Origin: Butyrivibrio sp. INlla14
Lineage (GTDB): Bacteria; Bacillota; Clostridia; Lachnospirales; Lachnospiraceae
NCBI RefSeq assembly: GCF_900102515.1
Contig: NZ_FMVS01000015.1
Span: 47,357 to 111,356 of the forward strand
Reading direction: 5' to 3'
DNA: 64,000 nucleotides
Positions within the stretch are counted from its first letter, which is position 1. Each line of letters starts with the position of its first letter. The notes under the pieces are model-generated. The model was not told the DNA's origin. It ran no database searches and worked only from the letters and a program-made list of their open reading frames with translations. Made by a program: the position numbers and the translations under genes. This document shows positions 34,463-43,594 of the stretch, piece after piece.

Positions 34463-36259
34463 TCAAGACAGGGTCTCTATCTCGTCAATGATGCCTCCGA
34501 TGTAGTCGATGGTATCTAGAAGAGCTGCATCAGTTGTTACATCAACGCCTGCCATTTTCGCAAACTCAACAGGAGTTACGCTTCCGCCAGCTTTAAGGGT
34601 CTTTTTCCAGTCATCTACTGCGCTCTGGCCTTCACGCCTGATTCTCTTCATGACCTGAGTTGCAATTGTAAGGCTTGCGCTGTAGCTGTAAGAATAAAGT
34701 CCCATGTAGTAATGTGGCTGGCGCATCCAGGTAAGTTCACAGCCTTCTGTAAGCTCAACTTCATCGCCCCAGAATTTCTGCAGAACACCCTTAAAGATCT
34801 CATTTAAAGTTTCAGCAGGAACTGACTCGCCCTTATCAACACGCTTGTAAACTTCTCTCTGATAAGCAGCCTCTAAAAGGTGGGTTACAAAGTTGTGGTA
34901 GTAGGTATTTGAAATCTGAGAAGCAAGTACCCATCTGCGGAAGCGCTTATCCTCTGTATTCTTGTCCTTGAGATACTCAGCCATGAGAAGCTCATTTATT
35001 GTAGAAGGAGCCTCAACCACGTACTGTGAGCATTCGTTGTCAAAATAGCTCTGATGCTGCTGGCAGTTGTAGAAATGTCCAGCGTGACCCAGCTCGTGAG
35101 CAAGGGTAAAGACATCACTCATTCTCTCATTCCAGGATAAAAGAATATATGACCCCTTCTGGTATGGGCTTGCACAGAAACCACCTGTTGATTTGCCAAC
35201 GTTCTGGGCAAAATCAATCCATCTCTCGTCGTAAGCTCTTTTAAGCATTTCCTGATACTCTGGGCCCATTATAGAGAGTCCGTCAAGAATATACTCCTTG
35301 GATTTCTCAATAGTAACATTTGGGTTGTACTCTGGATCAAGAGGAAGCTTAAGGTCTGCATAGGTCATCTTATCAAGGCCGTGAGCCTTCTTGATAAGTC
35401 TTGCATATTTCCTCATGTGTGGAGCAAGCTTTTCCATGATAAGGTCAATCTGACGATCGTACATTTCCCTTGTAACCTTCTGGGAAAAGAGAAGGTGATC
35501 AAATACACTGTCAAAGTGTCTTATCTCAGAAAGTATCTTCTCAGAACGAACTCTTGCCCCGTACTGAGCTGCTGTAGTGTACATATAGTCTCTTAACTTC
35601 TCAGAGAAAGCCTTAAATGCAGCTCTTCTGACATCAGTGTTCTCTTCATACTCATAGTCATCCTCAAAAAGAGAATAGCCAAGCGGATACTTTTTCCCAT
35701 TAACTTCAAAGTCAGGGAATTTCATGTCTGCAAGCTTGGTCTGCTCGTACATCTGATAAGGAGCGCTTGTTACCTCCTGCATTGAAACCAGGGTAGCCTC
35801 TGTCTCTGCGCTCAGCATATGTGGTTTAAATCTAAGGACATCCTCAAGGTAGTTCTTTGAGATAGTAGCGGTATCAATTGCCTCTTTTATCACATTTTCA
35901 GGAGCCTGGGCTATTTCACTGTCGATAAAAGAAAGCCTTGCAAGCTCCTTCATATACTCGCCAGTTACAAAGGCATCTGTCCTGGCGTTTTCTGCGTCTG
36001 TGTAATCCACTGAAAGGTTGAGGTTTGCATAATTTGATACATGATCAACCATGATCAGGAAATCATTGTACCTTACAAGGCACTCATTTATTGTCTTCCC
36101 GTCAGTCAGCTTTCCTTTGTAGTTTTTCTCAATCTCTGCGCTAAGGCTCTTTAGAGCTTCAAGCCCCGCATTCATATCTTCTTTTGTCTTATAAATTCTG
36201 GAAGTATCCCACTTTAAATTCTCTGGTACTTCGCTTCTTTTCTTTAATGTCTCTGCCAT
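34463..36259 (-). CDS. pepF: Oligoendopeptidase F (M3 family metallopeptidase)
   Basis: The 598-residue protein has the zinc motif HELGH at 388-392, with the third ligand Glu in APSTINELLMAEY about 25 residues later, and substrate-binding HNFVTHLLEAAYQ and YYMGLYSYSYSAS segments of the M3B type. Length is typical for PepF. It is cytosolic and degrades short peptides. GGAGAG precedes the ATG. Confidence 0.92.
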   Translation of the reverse strand: MAETLKKRSEVPENLKWDTSRIYKTKEDMNAGLEALKSLSAEIEKNYKGKLTDGKTINECLVRYNDFLIMVDHVSNYANLNLSVDYTDAENARTDAFVTGEYMKELARLSFIDSEIAQAPENVIKEAIDTATISKNYLEDVLRFKPHMLSAETEATLVSMQEVTSAPYQMYEQTKLADMKFPDFEVNGKKYPLGYSLFEDDYEYEENTDVRRAAFKAFSEKLRDYMYTTAAQYGARVRSEKILSEIRHFDSVFDHLLFSQKVTREMYDRQIDLIMEKLAPHMRKYARLIKKAHGLDKMTYADLKLPLDPEYNPNVTIEKSKEYILDGLSIMGPEYQEMLKRAYDERWIDFAQNVGKSTGGFCASPYQKGSYILLSWNERMSDVFTLAHELGHAGHFYNCQQHQSYFDNECSQYVVEAPSTINELLMAEYLKDKNTEDKRFRRWVLASQISNTYYHNFVTHLLEAAYQREVYKRVDKGESVPAETLNEIFKGVLQKFWGDEVELTEGCELTWMRQPHYYMGLYSYSYSASLTIATQVMKRIRREGQSAVDDWKKTLKAGGSVTPVEFAKMAGVDVTTDAALLDTIDYIGGIIDEIETLS

Positions 36260-36363
36260 CTGGTCTCTCCATTCGTCTCATGTTCTATTATCAAAAGTAT
36301 TGACTCCTGCAGCATACACTGTATGAGCATTGTTCAGCACTCATATCTTTTTGCGTCGCAATA

Positions 36364-37539
36364 TCATCCCAGCGCAGCCCTGTAGATCTTCTCTACCGCT
36401 GCCGCATCAAGCGGTCTGATACGGGATAATTTTACAGTATCATTCATTGTAGCATCAAGCGAAAGAGCCTTCAAATCCTCATCACTAGGGTTAACACCCA
36501 GCTCTTTGATGCTTGTTGGCATTCCAATTGATCTAAAGAAATCAACAGTCTTCTCAATACCTTCAAGAGCAGCCTTTGTATCATCTTCCTCTGTTACATT
36601 CCACACCTTACGTGCAAATCTTGCAAATCGGTCTATAGCGTCCATGTATAGCTCTTTTGCCCAGGATCCCCATACTGCTGAAAGAGAGTCTCCATGAGTA
36701 AAATCATAGCGGGCTGACAGCGCATGTCCCAGCTTGTGAACAGAAAAGTCCTTGCCGCGGCCAACCTCAGTAAGGTTGTTGTGGGAAAGGCTTGAAGCCC
36801 AGAATACTTCGCACATTGCATCATAGTCTGAAGGGTTTTCCACAATGATCTTTCCATTCTTTATCACAGTGCGAAGAAGTCCTTCTGCAATCTCATCTGT
36901 CATATCGCACTTGATTCCCGGAATAAAGTACCTCTCCATAGTGTGCATGCAGATATCTGTAACGCCAGCTGATAACTGATTCTTGGGAAGTGTCATTCCA
37001 AGCTCAGGATTTACAATTGCAAATCTGCAGCGGTTAAAATCAGTGTTGATGCCGGCTTTTTTACCTATGGCTTCGTTGGTGAGAACTGCAGAATCGCTCA
37101 TCTCGCTTCCCGCAGCGGCAATTGTAAGAACAGCGCCCACTGGAAGCGACTTTGTAAGAGGAACCTTTCTAGTCCAAAGGTCCCACAGGTTCTGGTCCTT
37201 GTTGGCTGTTCCGTGGGCAATTGCTTTGGCAGTATCTATGGCGCTTCCGCCGCCAATACCAATTATCATATCTGCTCCAAACAAAAGAGCTTCCTTTATT
37301 CCTTCCTCAGCATGAGCAAGAGTTGGATTTGGCTTGGCTCCGCCAAATTCCTTGTATTCAAGGCCTGCTGCCGCAAGAGATTTCTCTACTCTTTCAAGAA
37401 GTCCGCTTTTTATTACACTGCCTTTTCCAAAAACAAGAAGCGCTTTCCTGCCATATTTAGCTGCAGTTTCTCCGGTGTTTTCCTCAACGCCTCGTCCGAA
37501 GACCACTTCTGTTGGTGTATAAAGTTTGAAATTTTCCAT
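36364..37539 (-). CDS. Iron-containing alcohol dehydrogenase (butanol dehydrogenase-like)
   Basis: The 391-residue protein has GKGSVIKSG, the NAD(P)-binding GIGGGSAIDTAKAIAHG (about 96-112), and the iron ligands in D197-type CMHTMERYF, HKLGHALSARYDFTHGDSL. The fold and sequence resemble NADPH-dependent butanol dehydrogenases (YqhD/BdhA). It probably reduces an aldehyde during fermentation. A second Fe-ADH of a different branch lies at 47546. Confidence 0.87.
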   Translation of the reverse strand: MENFKLYTPTEVVFGRGVEENTGETAAKYGRKALLVFGKGSVIKSGLLERVEKSLAAAGLEYKEFGGAKPNPTLAHAEEGIKEALLFGADMIIGIGGGSAIDTAKAIAHGTANKDQNLWDLWTRKVPLTKSLPVGAVLTIAAAGSEMSDSAVLTNEAIGKKAGINTDFNRCRFAIVNPELGMTLPKNQLSAGVTDICMHTMERYFIPGIKCDMTDEIAEGLLRTVIKNGKIIVENPSDYDAMCEVFWASSLSHNNLTEVGRGKDFSVHKLGHALSARYDFTHGDSLSAVWGSWAKELYMDAIDRFARFARKVWNVTEEDDTKAALEGIEKTVDFFRSIGMPTSIKELGVNPSDEDLKALSLDATMNDTVKLSRIRPLDAAAVEKIYRAALG

Positions 37540-37629
37540 CTCCTGTTCCTTTCCTTTATTACTTTGCTTATTTGCAGTTCCACATCATGCTAATTTCACA
37601 CGATAAACTTCCGCCGCTGTAACCATCTT

Positions 37630-39063
37630 TTACAACTTATATTTCACATAAAATTCCATCATTCCGAAGAACTCTCTGACGCAGTAGTGTATACCCACTG
37701 GAAAAAGAGTTCGTGCAGGAACTGAGTACACATTCTTGTAGCCGACCTCTCTGGCAATTGACATAGCGCGAAGCTCATGAAAACCATTAGTCACAATTCC
37801 TACAGATGCATCAGCATCGCCTATTATCTCAAGGCTGAACTTGAGATTCTGCTCTGTGTCAGCTGACTGGTCCTCCAAGATAATGCGGCTCTCATCAATA
37901 CCATACAGGTCCGACAACCTGCGCTTTGCAGCCTCCGCTTCACTGATAGCCTCGTGTCTTCCCTGTCCGCCAGAAGCCACAGCCTGTGTGCCTTCATTTT
38001 CATTAAGGTACTCTGCTGCCTTCTCAATTCTTGCTTTAAAAGGATTTGAAGGCTCCGTTCCACGAAGTCCCGCTCCAAGAACAATGATATAATCCAGATT
38101 TTCCTGCGGTTTTGCCGTCATGGCACCAATTATCCTTACCTCAGTAACAATGAATATTCCAAGGCACAGTGCAAATACTAACCTGTATATCCATTTAAGT
38201 GCCGCAGGAATCTTTATCTTTTCCCGGCCCTGGAGCCTAGCCTTTATCATCCCTACTCTTGCAAAAGAAAAAGCGGCTATAAGGATCCAAATCCAGACCC
38301 AGGAGAGCTTAGGGCCTCCGCCATAGGCAAGGCAGGTAAAGAAATAAAGAACTGACCACACTCCCAAAATGAAGTATATGTACAGGCAGATTTTGGAAAA
38401 TGCGATAGCTGCCTTACTCATATGCCTTGCAGTGGAATCAGCATCATCACTACCTGCAACTTCCAGTGGCCTTGTCAGCTTCCCAAGTCCAGCGTACCTG
38501 CTGACCTTATCTTTATATGTCCTGTAGTCCTCTCCGTAAACCTCCTCAAGGAATTTTTCCTCCTGAAGGATCTGCAGATGAAGCATCAATATAGCCCAGG
38601 CAGTTACTACGCACAGTAGCGGGTTACCAAACATAAGTAGTATCCCAAGGTATACCAGATCAAAACCCAGGAATGCCGGATTTCTTGAATACTTGTAAAT
38701 GCCTGCGGTAATGAGATCTCTTTTGCCTGTATCCGTCTTGGCAACTCCCGCTCTCCAGCTGTCCTTCATGGTCCAGACAGCCATCAGGAACACAAGGTCC
38801 CCAAGGAATGCCAAATGCATGCCAATCACCCTGAACATGATGGTGAACATGCTCCTGCCATAGGCTATTGAGATAACCTCTGTAATAGGTGCTGCGATTG
38901 TGGCAAGCTTCATCACGGCTTCAATATAAAAGCCCCTGTCGTGGACCTTACTTTTGGCAATCTGGTCAGTTACTATGCCCTTTTGCCTCTGCAAAAGCAT
39001 CTTGGCGAAGTAAATAAAATAAAAAACAGCAAGAAAAAATAAAGCAATCAAGCGATAAGTCAT
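37630..39063 (-). CDS. Fusion of ICMT/PEMT-like membrane methyltransferase and DUF218 (YdcF/SanA-like)
   Basis: The 477-residue protein has four to five N-terminal membrane helices with an isoprenylcysteine methyltransferase-like end (GIYKYSRNPAFLGFDLVYLG, then LQEEKFLEEVYGEDYRTYK), a linker with three more helices (about 230-325), and a C-terminal DUF218 domain (YIIVLGAGLRG, ASGGQGRHEAISEAEA, ILEDQSADTEQNL, VTNGFHELRA). DUF218 proteins such as SanA/ElyC are linked to envelope integrity. The fusion joins lipid or prenyl methylation with an envelope factor; its substrate is unknown. Confidence 0.82.
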   Translation of the reverse strand: MTYRLIALFFLAVFYFIYFAKMLLQRQKGIVTDQIAKSKVHDRGFYIEAVMKLATIAAPITEVISIAYGRSMFTIMFRVIGMHLAFLGDLVFLMAVWTMKDSWRAGVAKTDTGKRDLITAGIYKYSRNPAFLGFDLVYLGILLMFGNPLLCVVTAWAILMLHLQILQEEKFLEEVYGEDYRTYKDKVSRYAGLGKLTRPLEVAGSDDADSTARHMSKAAIAFSKICLYIYFILGVWSVLYFFTCLAYGGGPKLSWVWIWILIAAFSFARVGMIKARLQGREKIKIPAALKWIYRLVFALCLGIFIVTEVRIIGAMTAKPQENLDYIIVLGAGLRGTEPSNPFKARIEKAAEYLNENEGTQAVASGGQGRHEAISEAEAAKRRLSDLYGIDESRIILEDQSADTEQNLKFSLEIIGDADASVGIVTNGFHELRAMSIAREVGYKNVYSVPARTLFPVGIHYCVREFFGMMEFYVKYKL

Positions 39064-39143
39064 TCTAGTACAATTCTCCCGTCTTTTTCATACCATTACT
39101 GGCTTGTGATCATGCGATAGGAAGCGTCAGCTCCGCATGGGGC

Positions 39144-39620
39144 TCAGCTCACTATGTCTGCGAAAGTAGCCCTTATAAGAGAAACAATATCACCTGGTGC
39201 TACTTCTATCTGATAACCAACCTTGCCGCCGCTGACAAAAATTTTCTCAAATCCCGCGGCAGTTTCATGGACAAAAGTTGGAAACTGCTTTTTCATGCCG
39301 ATTGGAGAGCATCCGCCGTGTACATAGCCTGTAAGGGGCAGTAGTTCTTTTTGCTTTATCATGCTGACAGCCTTCTCTCCTGCTGCCTTGGCAGCTTTCT
39401 TAAGATCAAGCTCTGCCTGCACCGGAACTACGAATACATAGTAGGCCCCGCTCTTGCCCTGGGTTACAAGGGTCTTGAAAACTTTCTTAGCATCCTCTCC
39501 TAGTATCCCTGCTATTTCTTCACCAGTAAGTGTTGCGTCCTGCTGGTATGTATGGCTTTCATACTGTATTTTCTTGCCATCAAGGACACGCATCACATTC
39601 GTTTTTTCTTCTTTCTTCAT
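39144..39620 (-). CDS. ybaK: Cys-tRNA(Pro) deacylase YbaK/EbsC family
   Basis: The 158-residue protein matches YbaK throughout: KKIQYESHTY, KKVFKTLVTQG (with the catalytic-region Lys), FVVPVQAELDLKKAA and GYVHGGCSPIGMKKQFP. YbaK hydrolyses Cys-tRNA(Pro) formed by prolyl-tRNA synthetase errors. It is cytosolic and appears to be a single-gene unit. Confidence 0.9.
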   Translation of the reverse strand: MKKEEKTNVMRVLDGKKIQYESHTYQQDATLTGEEIAGILGEDAKKVFKTLVTQGKSGAYYVFVVPVQAELDLKKAAKAAGEKAVSMIKQKELLPLTGYVHGGCSPIGMKKQFPTFVHETAAGFEKIFVSGGKVGYQIEVAPGDIVSLIRATFADIVS

Positions 39621-39670
39621 CTCTTTTGCTCCAATTTCTCTGTATCTTACTGTCTTAGAGTATCACGTTT

Positions 39671-39727
39671 TGGGAAAAGAAAAAAGAAAAAGCCAGACAG
39701 TGCGAACTATCTCCGCAATGTCTGACT
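39671..39727 (-). terminator. Terminator of the nitroreductase gene
   Basis: CAGACA/TGTCTG arms at 39694-39699 and 39719-39724, extended by four inner pairs after a mismatch. On the minus strand the stem is followed by a long T-rich run (39671-39690). Confidence 0.75.
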
Positions 39728-39768
39728 AAAGATGAACCGTTGACTCCGTCCCCTAGTACAATTTTGGC

Positions 39769-40584
39769 TTAGAACGTATATGTTGCTACATACTCGGTCT
39801 GCTCTGGAAGTGCAAGACCAGGGTCTTCTACCAAACAAACGGGCTTTCTTCCTTCTTCTAGCATCTGACTCTCGAAGTGGAAAAGAGCTATTCCGATATC
39901 TATCTTCTGAAGGTCATAGTCAGGTGTCTGAAATCCCTTGTCCTTCTTTTCAAAGAAGTGCGCCTTGTTTCCATCAATGACGATTCTCCAGGGCTGCTTG
40001 TTAACTGCAGATGGTGCAAGTCTTACTACCTCAAGATCATCAAAAAGTCCATGGCTCTTAGCATAGCTTTCTGTCATAGGAGTATTGAAGTCTCCAACAT
40101 AAAAGAGCTCTTCAAATTTGTATCTTGAATCAGCCTTAACTCCTTTTCTCATAAGAGTCTCTTTTACAGACATCTTTTTTGCCGGAGTTCCAAGAGGGCT
40201 CATGCATGGCATGATCTCGCCATCTGTAAGGCCTGAAGCCTGCTCAAACTTATCTCTTGGCATTGTTCCGCCAATCCATACATTGCCAAGTCCCAGCTCC
40301 TGAGCCTTCATAAGAAGCTTTTCAAAGCTGTAGCCATAGGCCTCTTCTGCGTGTTCTTTCTTGGTTGTAATGGCGCTGACATAGCATTTTTCACCAGAAA
40401 GAACAGGGCTTGAAAGCTTGTTCTTATCTGCATCAAGAAATACAAATCTAACGTCAACACCATAGGGGTTTGTTATGTCCTTGGCATAGCTTACCAGTGC
40501 CTCAAGGTCTTCTTTTTTAGGAGCTGAGCCATCAAAAGTTCTGACGCTTCTACGCTCTTTTACAAGGTTTAAAAAGTTACTCAT
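39769..40584 (-). CDS. Nitroreductase family protein (TM nitroreductase type)
   Basis: The 271-residue protein begins FLNLVKERRSVRTFDGS, the flavin-binding start of nitroreductases, and has LGLGNVWIGG, a LAPSAVNKQPWRIVIDG segment near residue 190 and IDIGIALFHFE. The order (RRSVR first, PSAxNxQPW later) fits the large two-repeat nitroreductase group. It likely uses FMN and NAD(P)H; the physiological substrate is unknown. GGAGG precedes the ATG. Confidence 0.85.
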   Translation of the reverse strand: MSNFLNLVKERRSVRTFDGSAPKKEDLEALVSYAKDITNPYGVDVRFVFLDADKNKLSSPVLSGEKCYVSAITTKKEHAEEAYGYSFEKLLMKAQELGLGNVWIGGTMPRDKFEQASGLTDGEIMPCMSPLGTPAKKMSVKETLMRKGVKADSRYKFEELFYVGDFNTPMTESYAKSHGLFDDLEVVRLAPSAVNKQPWRIVIDGNKAHFFEKKDKGFQTPDYDLQKIDIGIALFHFESQMLEEGRKPVCLVEDPGLALPEQTEYVATYTF

Positions 40585-40625
40585 TGTTTTTCCTCCACTT
40601 AGTCAAATCCCACAAGGATTATTAT

Positions 40626-41273
40626 TCACACTTCTTCGCATATATAAATATTCTTATTCCTTAGCCATGAAAGTGCTTCTTTCTCATCAGTAAAATCAGT
40701 GCCTGCTGCCTTGTTAAAGGCGTCAAGGTCTGTAATTTTGGCCATGATCACAGGATTATCAGGGAGAACTTCTCCACTACCTAGCTTTCTTAGTTCATCC
40801 TCTCTTTTCATCCTGCGAAGGTAGGCCTCATCTCTTATACAGTAAACGTCGTATTGAGACATTATCCTGTTATAGTCTGTTTCTTTTTCCTCCGAAAAAT
40901 CGCATATCTTTTCAAATCCCAGCCAGGAATATATAGACTCATCCACAGGCAAAAGAAATACAAAAGGAATATGTTCATTTTGTAAAAGCTCAAATGTCTT
41001 TTCAAAAATTCTTCTCATGTGGCCTTTGTGGCGCTCATTTTCAGTGGTAGCCACGGCGACAATGTAGTAACTTTGTACAACACTCCTACACATGTTCATC
41101 TTATAGGGATTAAGATGCAGCATAGATACTATTTCGCCGTCCTCAAGGCTGACGATAATCCTGTTATCAAGGCATTTTTCTTCATAGTAGTAATCAACAA
41201 ATACCTTGGGATCGTCAAAGGCTTCTTCGTAGAGGGATCTCGTTTTTTCTTTATCCGTAAGTTCTATTATCAT
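40626..41273 (-). CDS. GNAT family N-acetyltransferase
   Basis: The 215-residue protein has the GNAT core at about 65-125: YYIVAVATTENERHKGHMRRIFEKTF, where VATTxxxRxxGxMRRI is the acetyl-CoA binding motif A, followed by FVFLLPVDESIYSWLGFEKI. It resembles the N-terminal part of Eis-type acetyltransferases, without their C-terminal lipid-carrier-like domain. Substrate unknown. It is followed closely by the nitroreductase on the same strand. Confidence 0.82.
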   Translation of the reverse strand: MIIELTDKEKTRSLYEEAFDDPKVFVDYYYEEKCLDNRIIVSLEDGEIVSMLHLNPYKMNMCRSVVQSYYIVAVATTENERHKGHMRRIFEKTFELLQNEHIPFVFLLPVDESIYSWLGFEKICDFSEEKETDYNRIMSQYDVYCIRDEAYLRRMKREDELRKLGSGEVLPDNPVIMAKITDLDAFNKAAGTDFTDEKEALSWLRNKNIYICEEV

Positions 41274-41318
41274 AAGATAACCGCCTATTTATATCTGACA
41301 TAGGCTAGTAAAAATCTA

Positions 41319-42248
41319 TTACGTAGCCATCTGTTCCAAAATCCTATATTTTCTGGCATAACCTATGGGGTTATAGCTCTCTTTAGCGTGTCTTAGCCCT
41401 TCCAGACCCATGTCGTCTTCTCTGTTGACAATCTTGGCATCTTCATAGGAATTTAAAAGAAACTGCTGATTGATCATCTGATATATTCCAGGTATTTCAG
41501 AATTGGCTTTTTCAATGCTGATAACTGCCATCTGCTCCCTGCTGTTGTAGGAGCCAATGGTGAAGGCTTCCAGCATCTCATCTATGAAAAGGCCGCCAAC
41601 TCTGAAGGTTACCTTGTCACAGTTTCTTAGGATGTCTATTACTCCATCCTTCTCTATTATGAGCGTATCCTTACTGTCCACACCCTCTGAAAGTCTTATT
41701 TCAACCCATTTTTCCATGAACTTTTCAAGGAAGTATTCGTCCATGCAGCACAGGGTTTTATATTCCCATCTGCCTTCATATTCCTTCATGAATTTATTCA
41801 CAAGGTTTCTCTTTTTCTGGAATTTCTTGCCTGCAAGGGTTCTAAGTTCCTGTGCATCGTAGAGGTAGTCCTTGTAATCAGTTTCCTCTTCTATTACAAA
41901 ATCCGGATTATCCATAAGCCCCAATGCATTCAGGGCATCTTCATCAGCAAGGTCTATCCTTAGCGGTGCCTTTAATTCTTCATTGAAGTAACTTCTAAGG
42001 AGTTTGAAATACTTAGGAAGATCTTCCGCACTACAATAGGGCATTGCTGCAAAATACCCTTTTTCGTCTTTCATAAGGATAAGAGCTGCCTCTTCCTCAA
42101 GATAAACCTTTGTATCATACAGGTCTTTCCAAATATATGTATCTAAAACCGTGCTATCGCAGGTCTTATTGTCCCTAAGAGCATAAATTCTTGATAGCTC
42201 TGCGGCTTCTTCAAATACTGGTTTGTGGAAAACAAGTTTTTTATCCAT
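41319..42248 (-). CDS. DUF2156 phosphatidylglycerol lysyltransferase-like GNAT protein
   Basis: ATG 42248 has GGAG 8 bp upstream, giving 309 residues. The pattern (DTYIWKDLYD near residue 40, then KKRNLVNKFMKEYEGRWEYK, AFTIGSYNSREQMAVISIEKA, and NREDDMGLEGLRHAKESYNP at the end) is characteristic of DUF2156, a double-GNAT fold related to the C-terminal domain of MprF. No membrane part is present. It may transfer an aminoacyl group, but the substrate is undetermined. Confidence 0.82.
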   Translation of the reverse strand: MDKKLVFHKPVFEEAAELSRIYALRDNKTCDSTVLDTYIWKDLYDTKVYLEEEAALILMKDEKGYFAAMPYCSAEDLPKYFKLLRSYFNEELKAPLRIDLADEDALNALGLMDNPDFVIEEETDYKDYLYDAQELRTLAGKKFQKKRNLVNKFMKEYEGRWEYKTLCCMDEYFLEKFMEKWVEIRLSEGVDSKDTLIIEKDGVIDILRNCDKVTFRVGGLFIDEMLEAFTIGSYNSREQMAVISIEKANSEIPGIYQMINQQFLLNSYEDAKIVNREDDMGLEGLRHAKESYNPIGYARKYRILEQMAT

Positions 42249-42309
42249 AATCTTCTCCAACTTATCTGTCAGTAAAAGAAAAACTTTCTTCTACTAGTTC
42301 GCTGAATCG

Positions 42310-43410
42310 TTACCTGTTCCCCAATCCCAGAAGTGCTTCCACTTCATGTCTTTTTTCATACAGTACACATCCTCCGGCGTGGTCATCAAGGAGTGTACCT
42401 TCGGTCTGAAGAGCTTTGAAAAGCTTGGAATTCATAGCCTCTCGAAGAGATGTCTCTTTTACGTTGATATCTGAATATGGCGAAAAAGGACATGGCTCTG
42501 CGCTGCCGTGAGAGTTGATATGGAAGAATCCTCTTCCTGCCGCGATGCAGCCTCCTGAACTCTTCTCATCTCCAGGGAAAGAAACAAATACCATCTCGGG
42601 ATGCTCTTTTCTGAGCCTTGCAATCTCGCTCTTTAGATATTCTCTTTCTTCATCCCCAGGTGCAAGGCTAGCTGCATCATCTGTAACCGGAACAAACTCA
42701 ACAAAAATAACTGCTTTGCACCCCTTTGCTGAGAGCTTGCCGATAAAGTCCTCGGATGAAACATCTTTTAAATTTTCTGTGGTGACAGTTACTGAAGCTC
42801 CATAGATAAGGCCGCGGCTGTTAAGCTCATCCATGTTTGAAATAAGCTTGTCGTAAACGCCTTCGCCGCGCCTATTGTCTGTTGCCTCTTTTTCACCTTC
42901 GATACTCATGATTGGTACAAGGTTTCTGTTCTTGTCAAAGAGATCAAAATACTTGTCTGCCATATATGTTCCGTTTGTAAATATAGGGAAAAGAATGTCC
43001 TGCCTCTGTCCTGCTGCCTCGATGACGCCCTTTCTAAGAAGTGGCTCACCACCTGCAAGAAGGATAAAGCTAACACCCAGGTCACTGGCCTCATCGAATA
43101 CCTTGAGCCACTCTTCATCTGTAAGCTGGCTTACAGGCTCTGTATCCTGTGTCGCGTTGTTGCATCTTGAGTAACAGCCTGCACAATGGAGGTTACAGCT
43201 ACTTGTAATGCTGGCGATGAGAAATGGTGGAATATGTTCCCCTTCTGCCTCTAATTTAGCTCTTTTCCTGGAGGCTGCCTTGGTGGCAAGGGCAAACTTG
43301 GCCATATAGGCACTTTCCCTTGGGTTCTTAAGAGTTGCCTTTATGGCGTCAGATACTACTCTCTCAACCCCATGTGTCATATATTCCTGAATATCGAATT
43401 CTTTATCCAT
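42310..43410 (-). CDS. Radical SAM protein, MoaA/SPASM-like
   Basis: The 366-residue protein has the cluster motif CNLHCAGCYSRC (about 73-84), LAGGEPLLRKGV (GGE motif binding SAM), and a C-terminal segment GGCIAAGRGFFHINSHGSAEPCPF with a few Cys. A conserved N-terminal helical region (about 60 residues) precedes. It resembles uncharacterised radical SAM proteins in clostridia; the reaction is unknown. A promoter is visible upstream at 43540-43567. Confidence 0.83.
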   Translation of the reverse strand: MDKEFDIQEYMTHGVERVVSDAIKATLKNPRESAYMAKFALATKAASRKRAKLEAEGEHIPPFLIASITSSCNLHCAGCYSRCNNATQDTEPVSQLTDEEWLKVFDEASDLGVSFILLAGGEPLLRKGVIEAAGQRQDILFPIFTNGTYMADKYFDLFDKNRNLVPIMSIEGEKEATDNRRGEGVYDKLISNMDELNSRGLIYGASVTVTTENLKDVSSEDFIGKLSAKGCKAVIFVEFVPVTDDAASLAPGDEEREYLKSEIARLRKEHPEMVFVSFPGDEKSSGGCIAAGRGFFHINSHGSAEPCPFSPYSDINVKETSLREAMNSKLFKALQTEGTLLDDHAGGCVLYEKRHEVEALLGLGNR

Positions 43411-43539
43411 GGTATGTTCCTTTCATATCACCGTTATAACTTCTTGTGAACTTAATCAGATATGTCCACAAGAATCTATGCCGAGCAAACATGATGAATT
43501 GCTCTTATATTGATGCGTTTTTACGATTCTATGGATAAG

Positions 43540-43567
43540 ATTATACCACATTTTTAATTTATTGCAA
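43540..43567 (-). promoter_or_regulatory. Promoter of the radical SAM gene
   Basis: On the minus strand TTGCAA (43562-43567) and TATAAT (43540-43545) are 16 bp apart. Start near 43533 leaves a leader of about 120 nt before ATG 43410. The upstream GH39 stop is at 43595. Confidence 0.6.
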
Positions 43568-43594
43568 TTGGATTGTTTGCAACTTGTTAATCTA

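Noticed and set aside
41019..41303. 94-codon frame opposite the GNAT gene
   Set aside because: Antisense shadow of a well-supported acetyltransferase.
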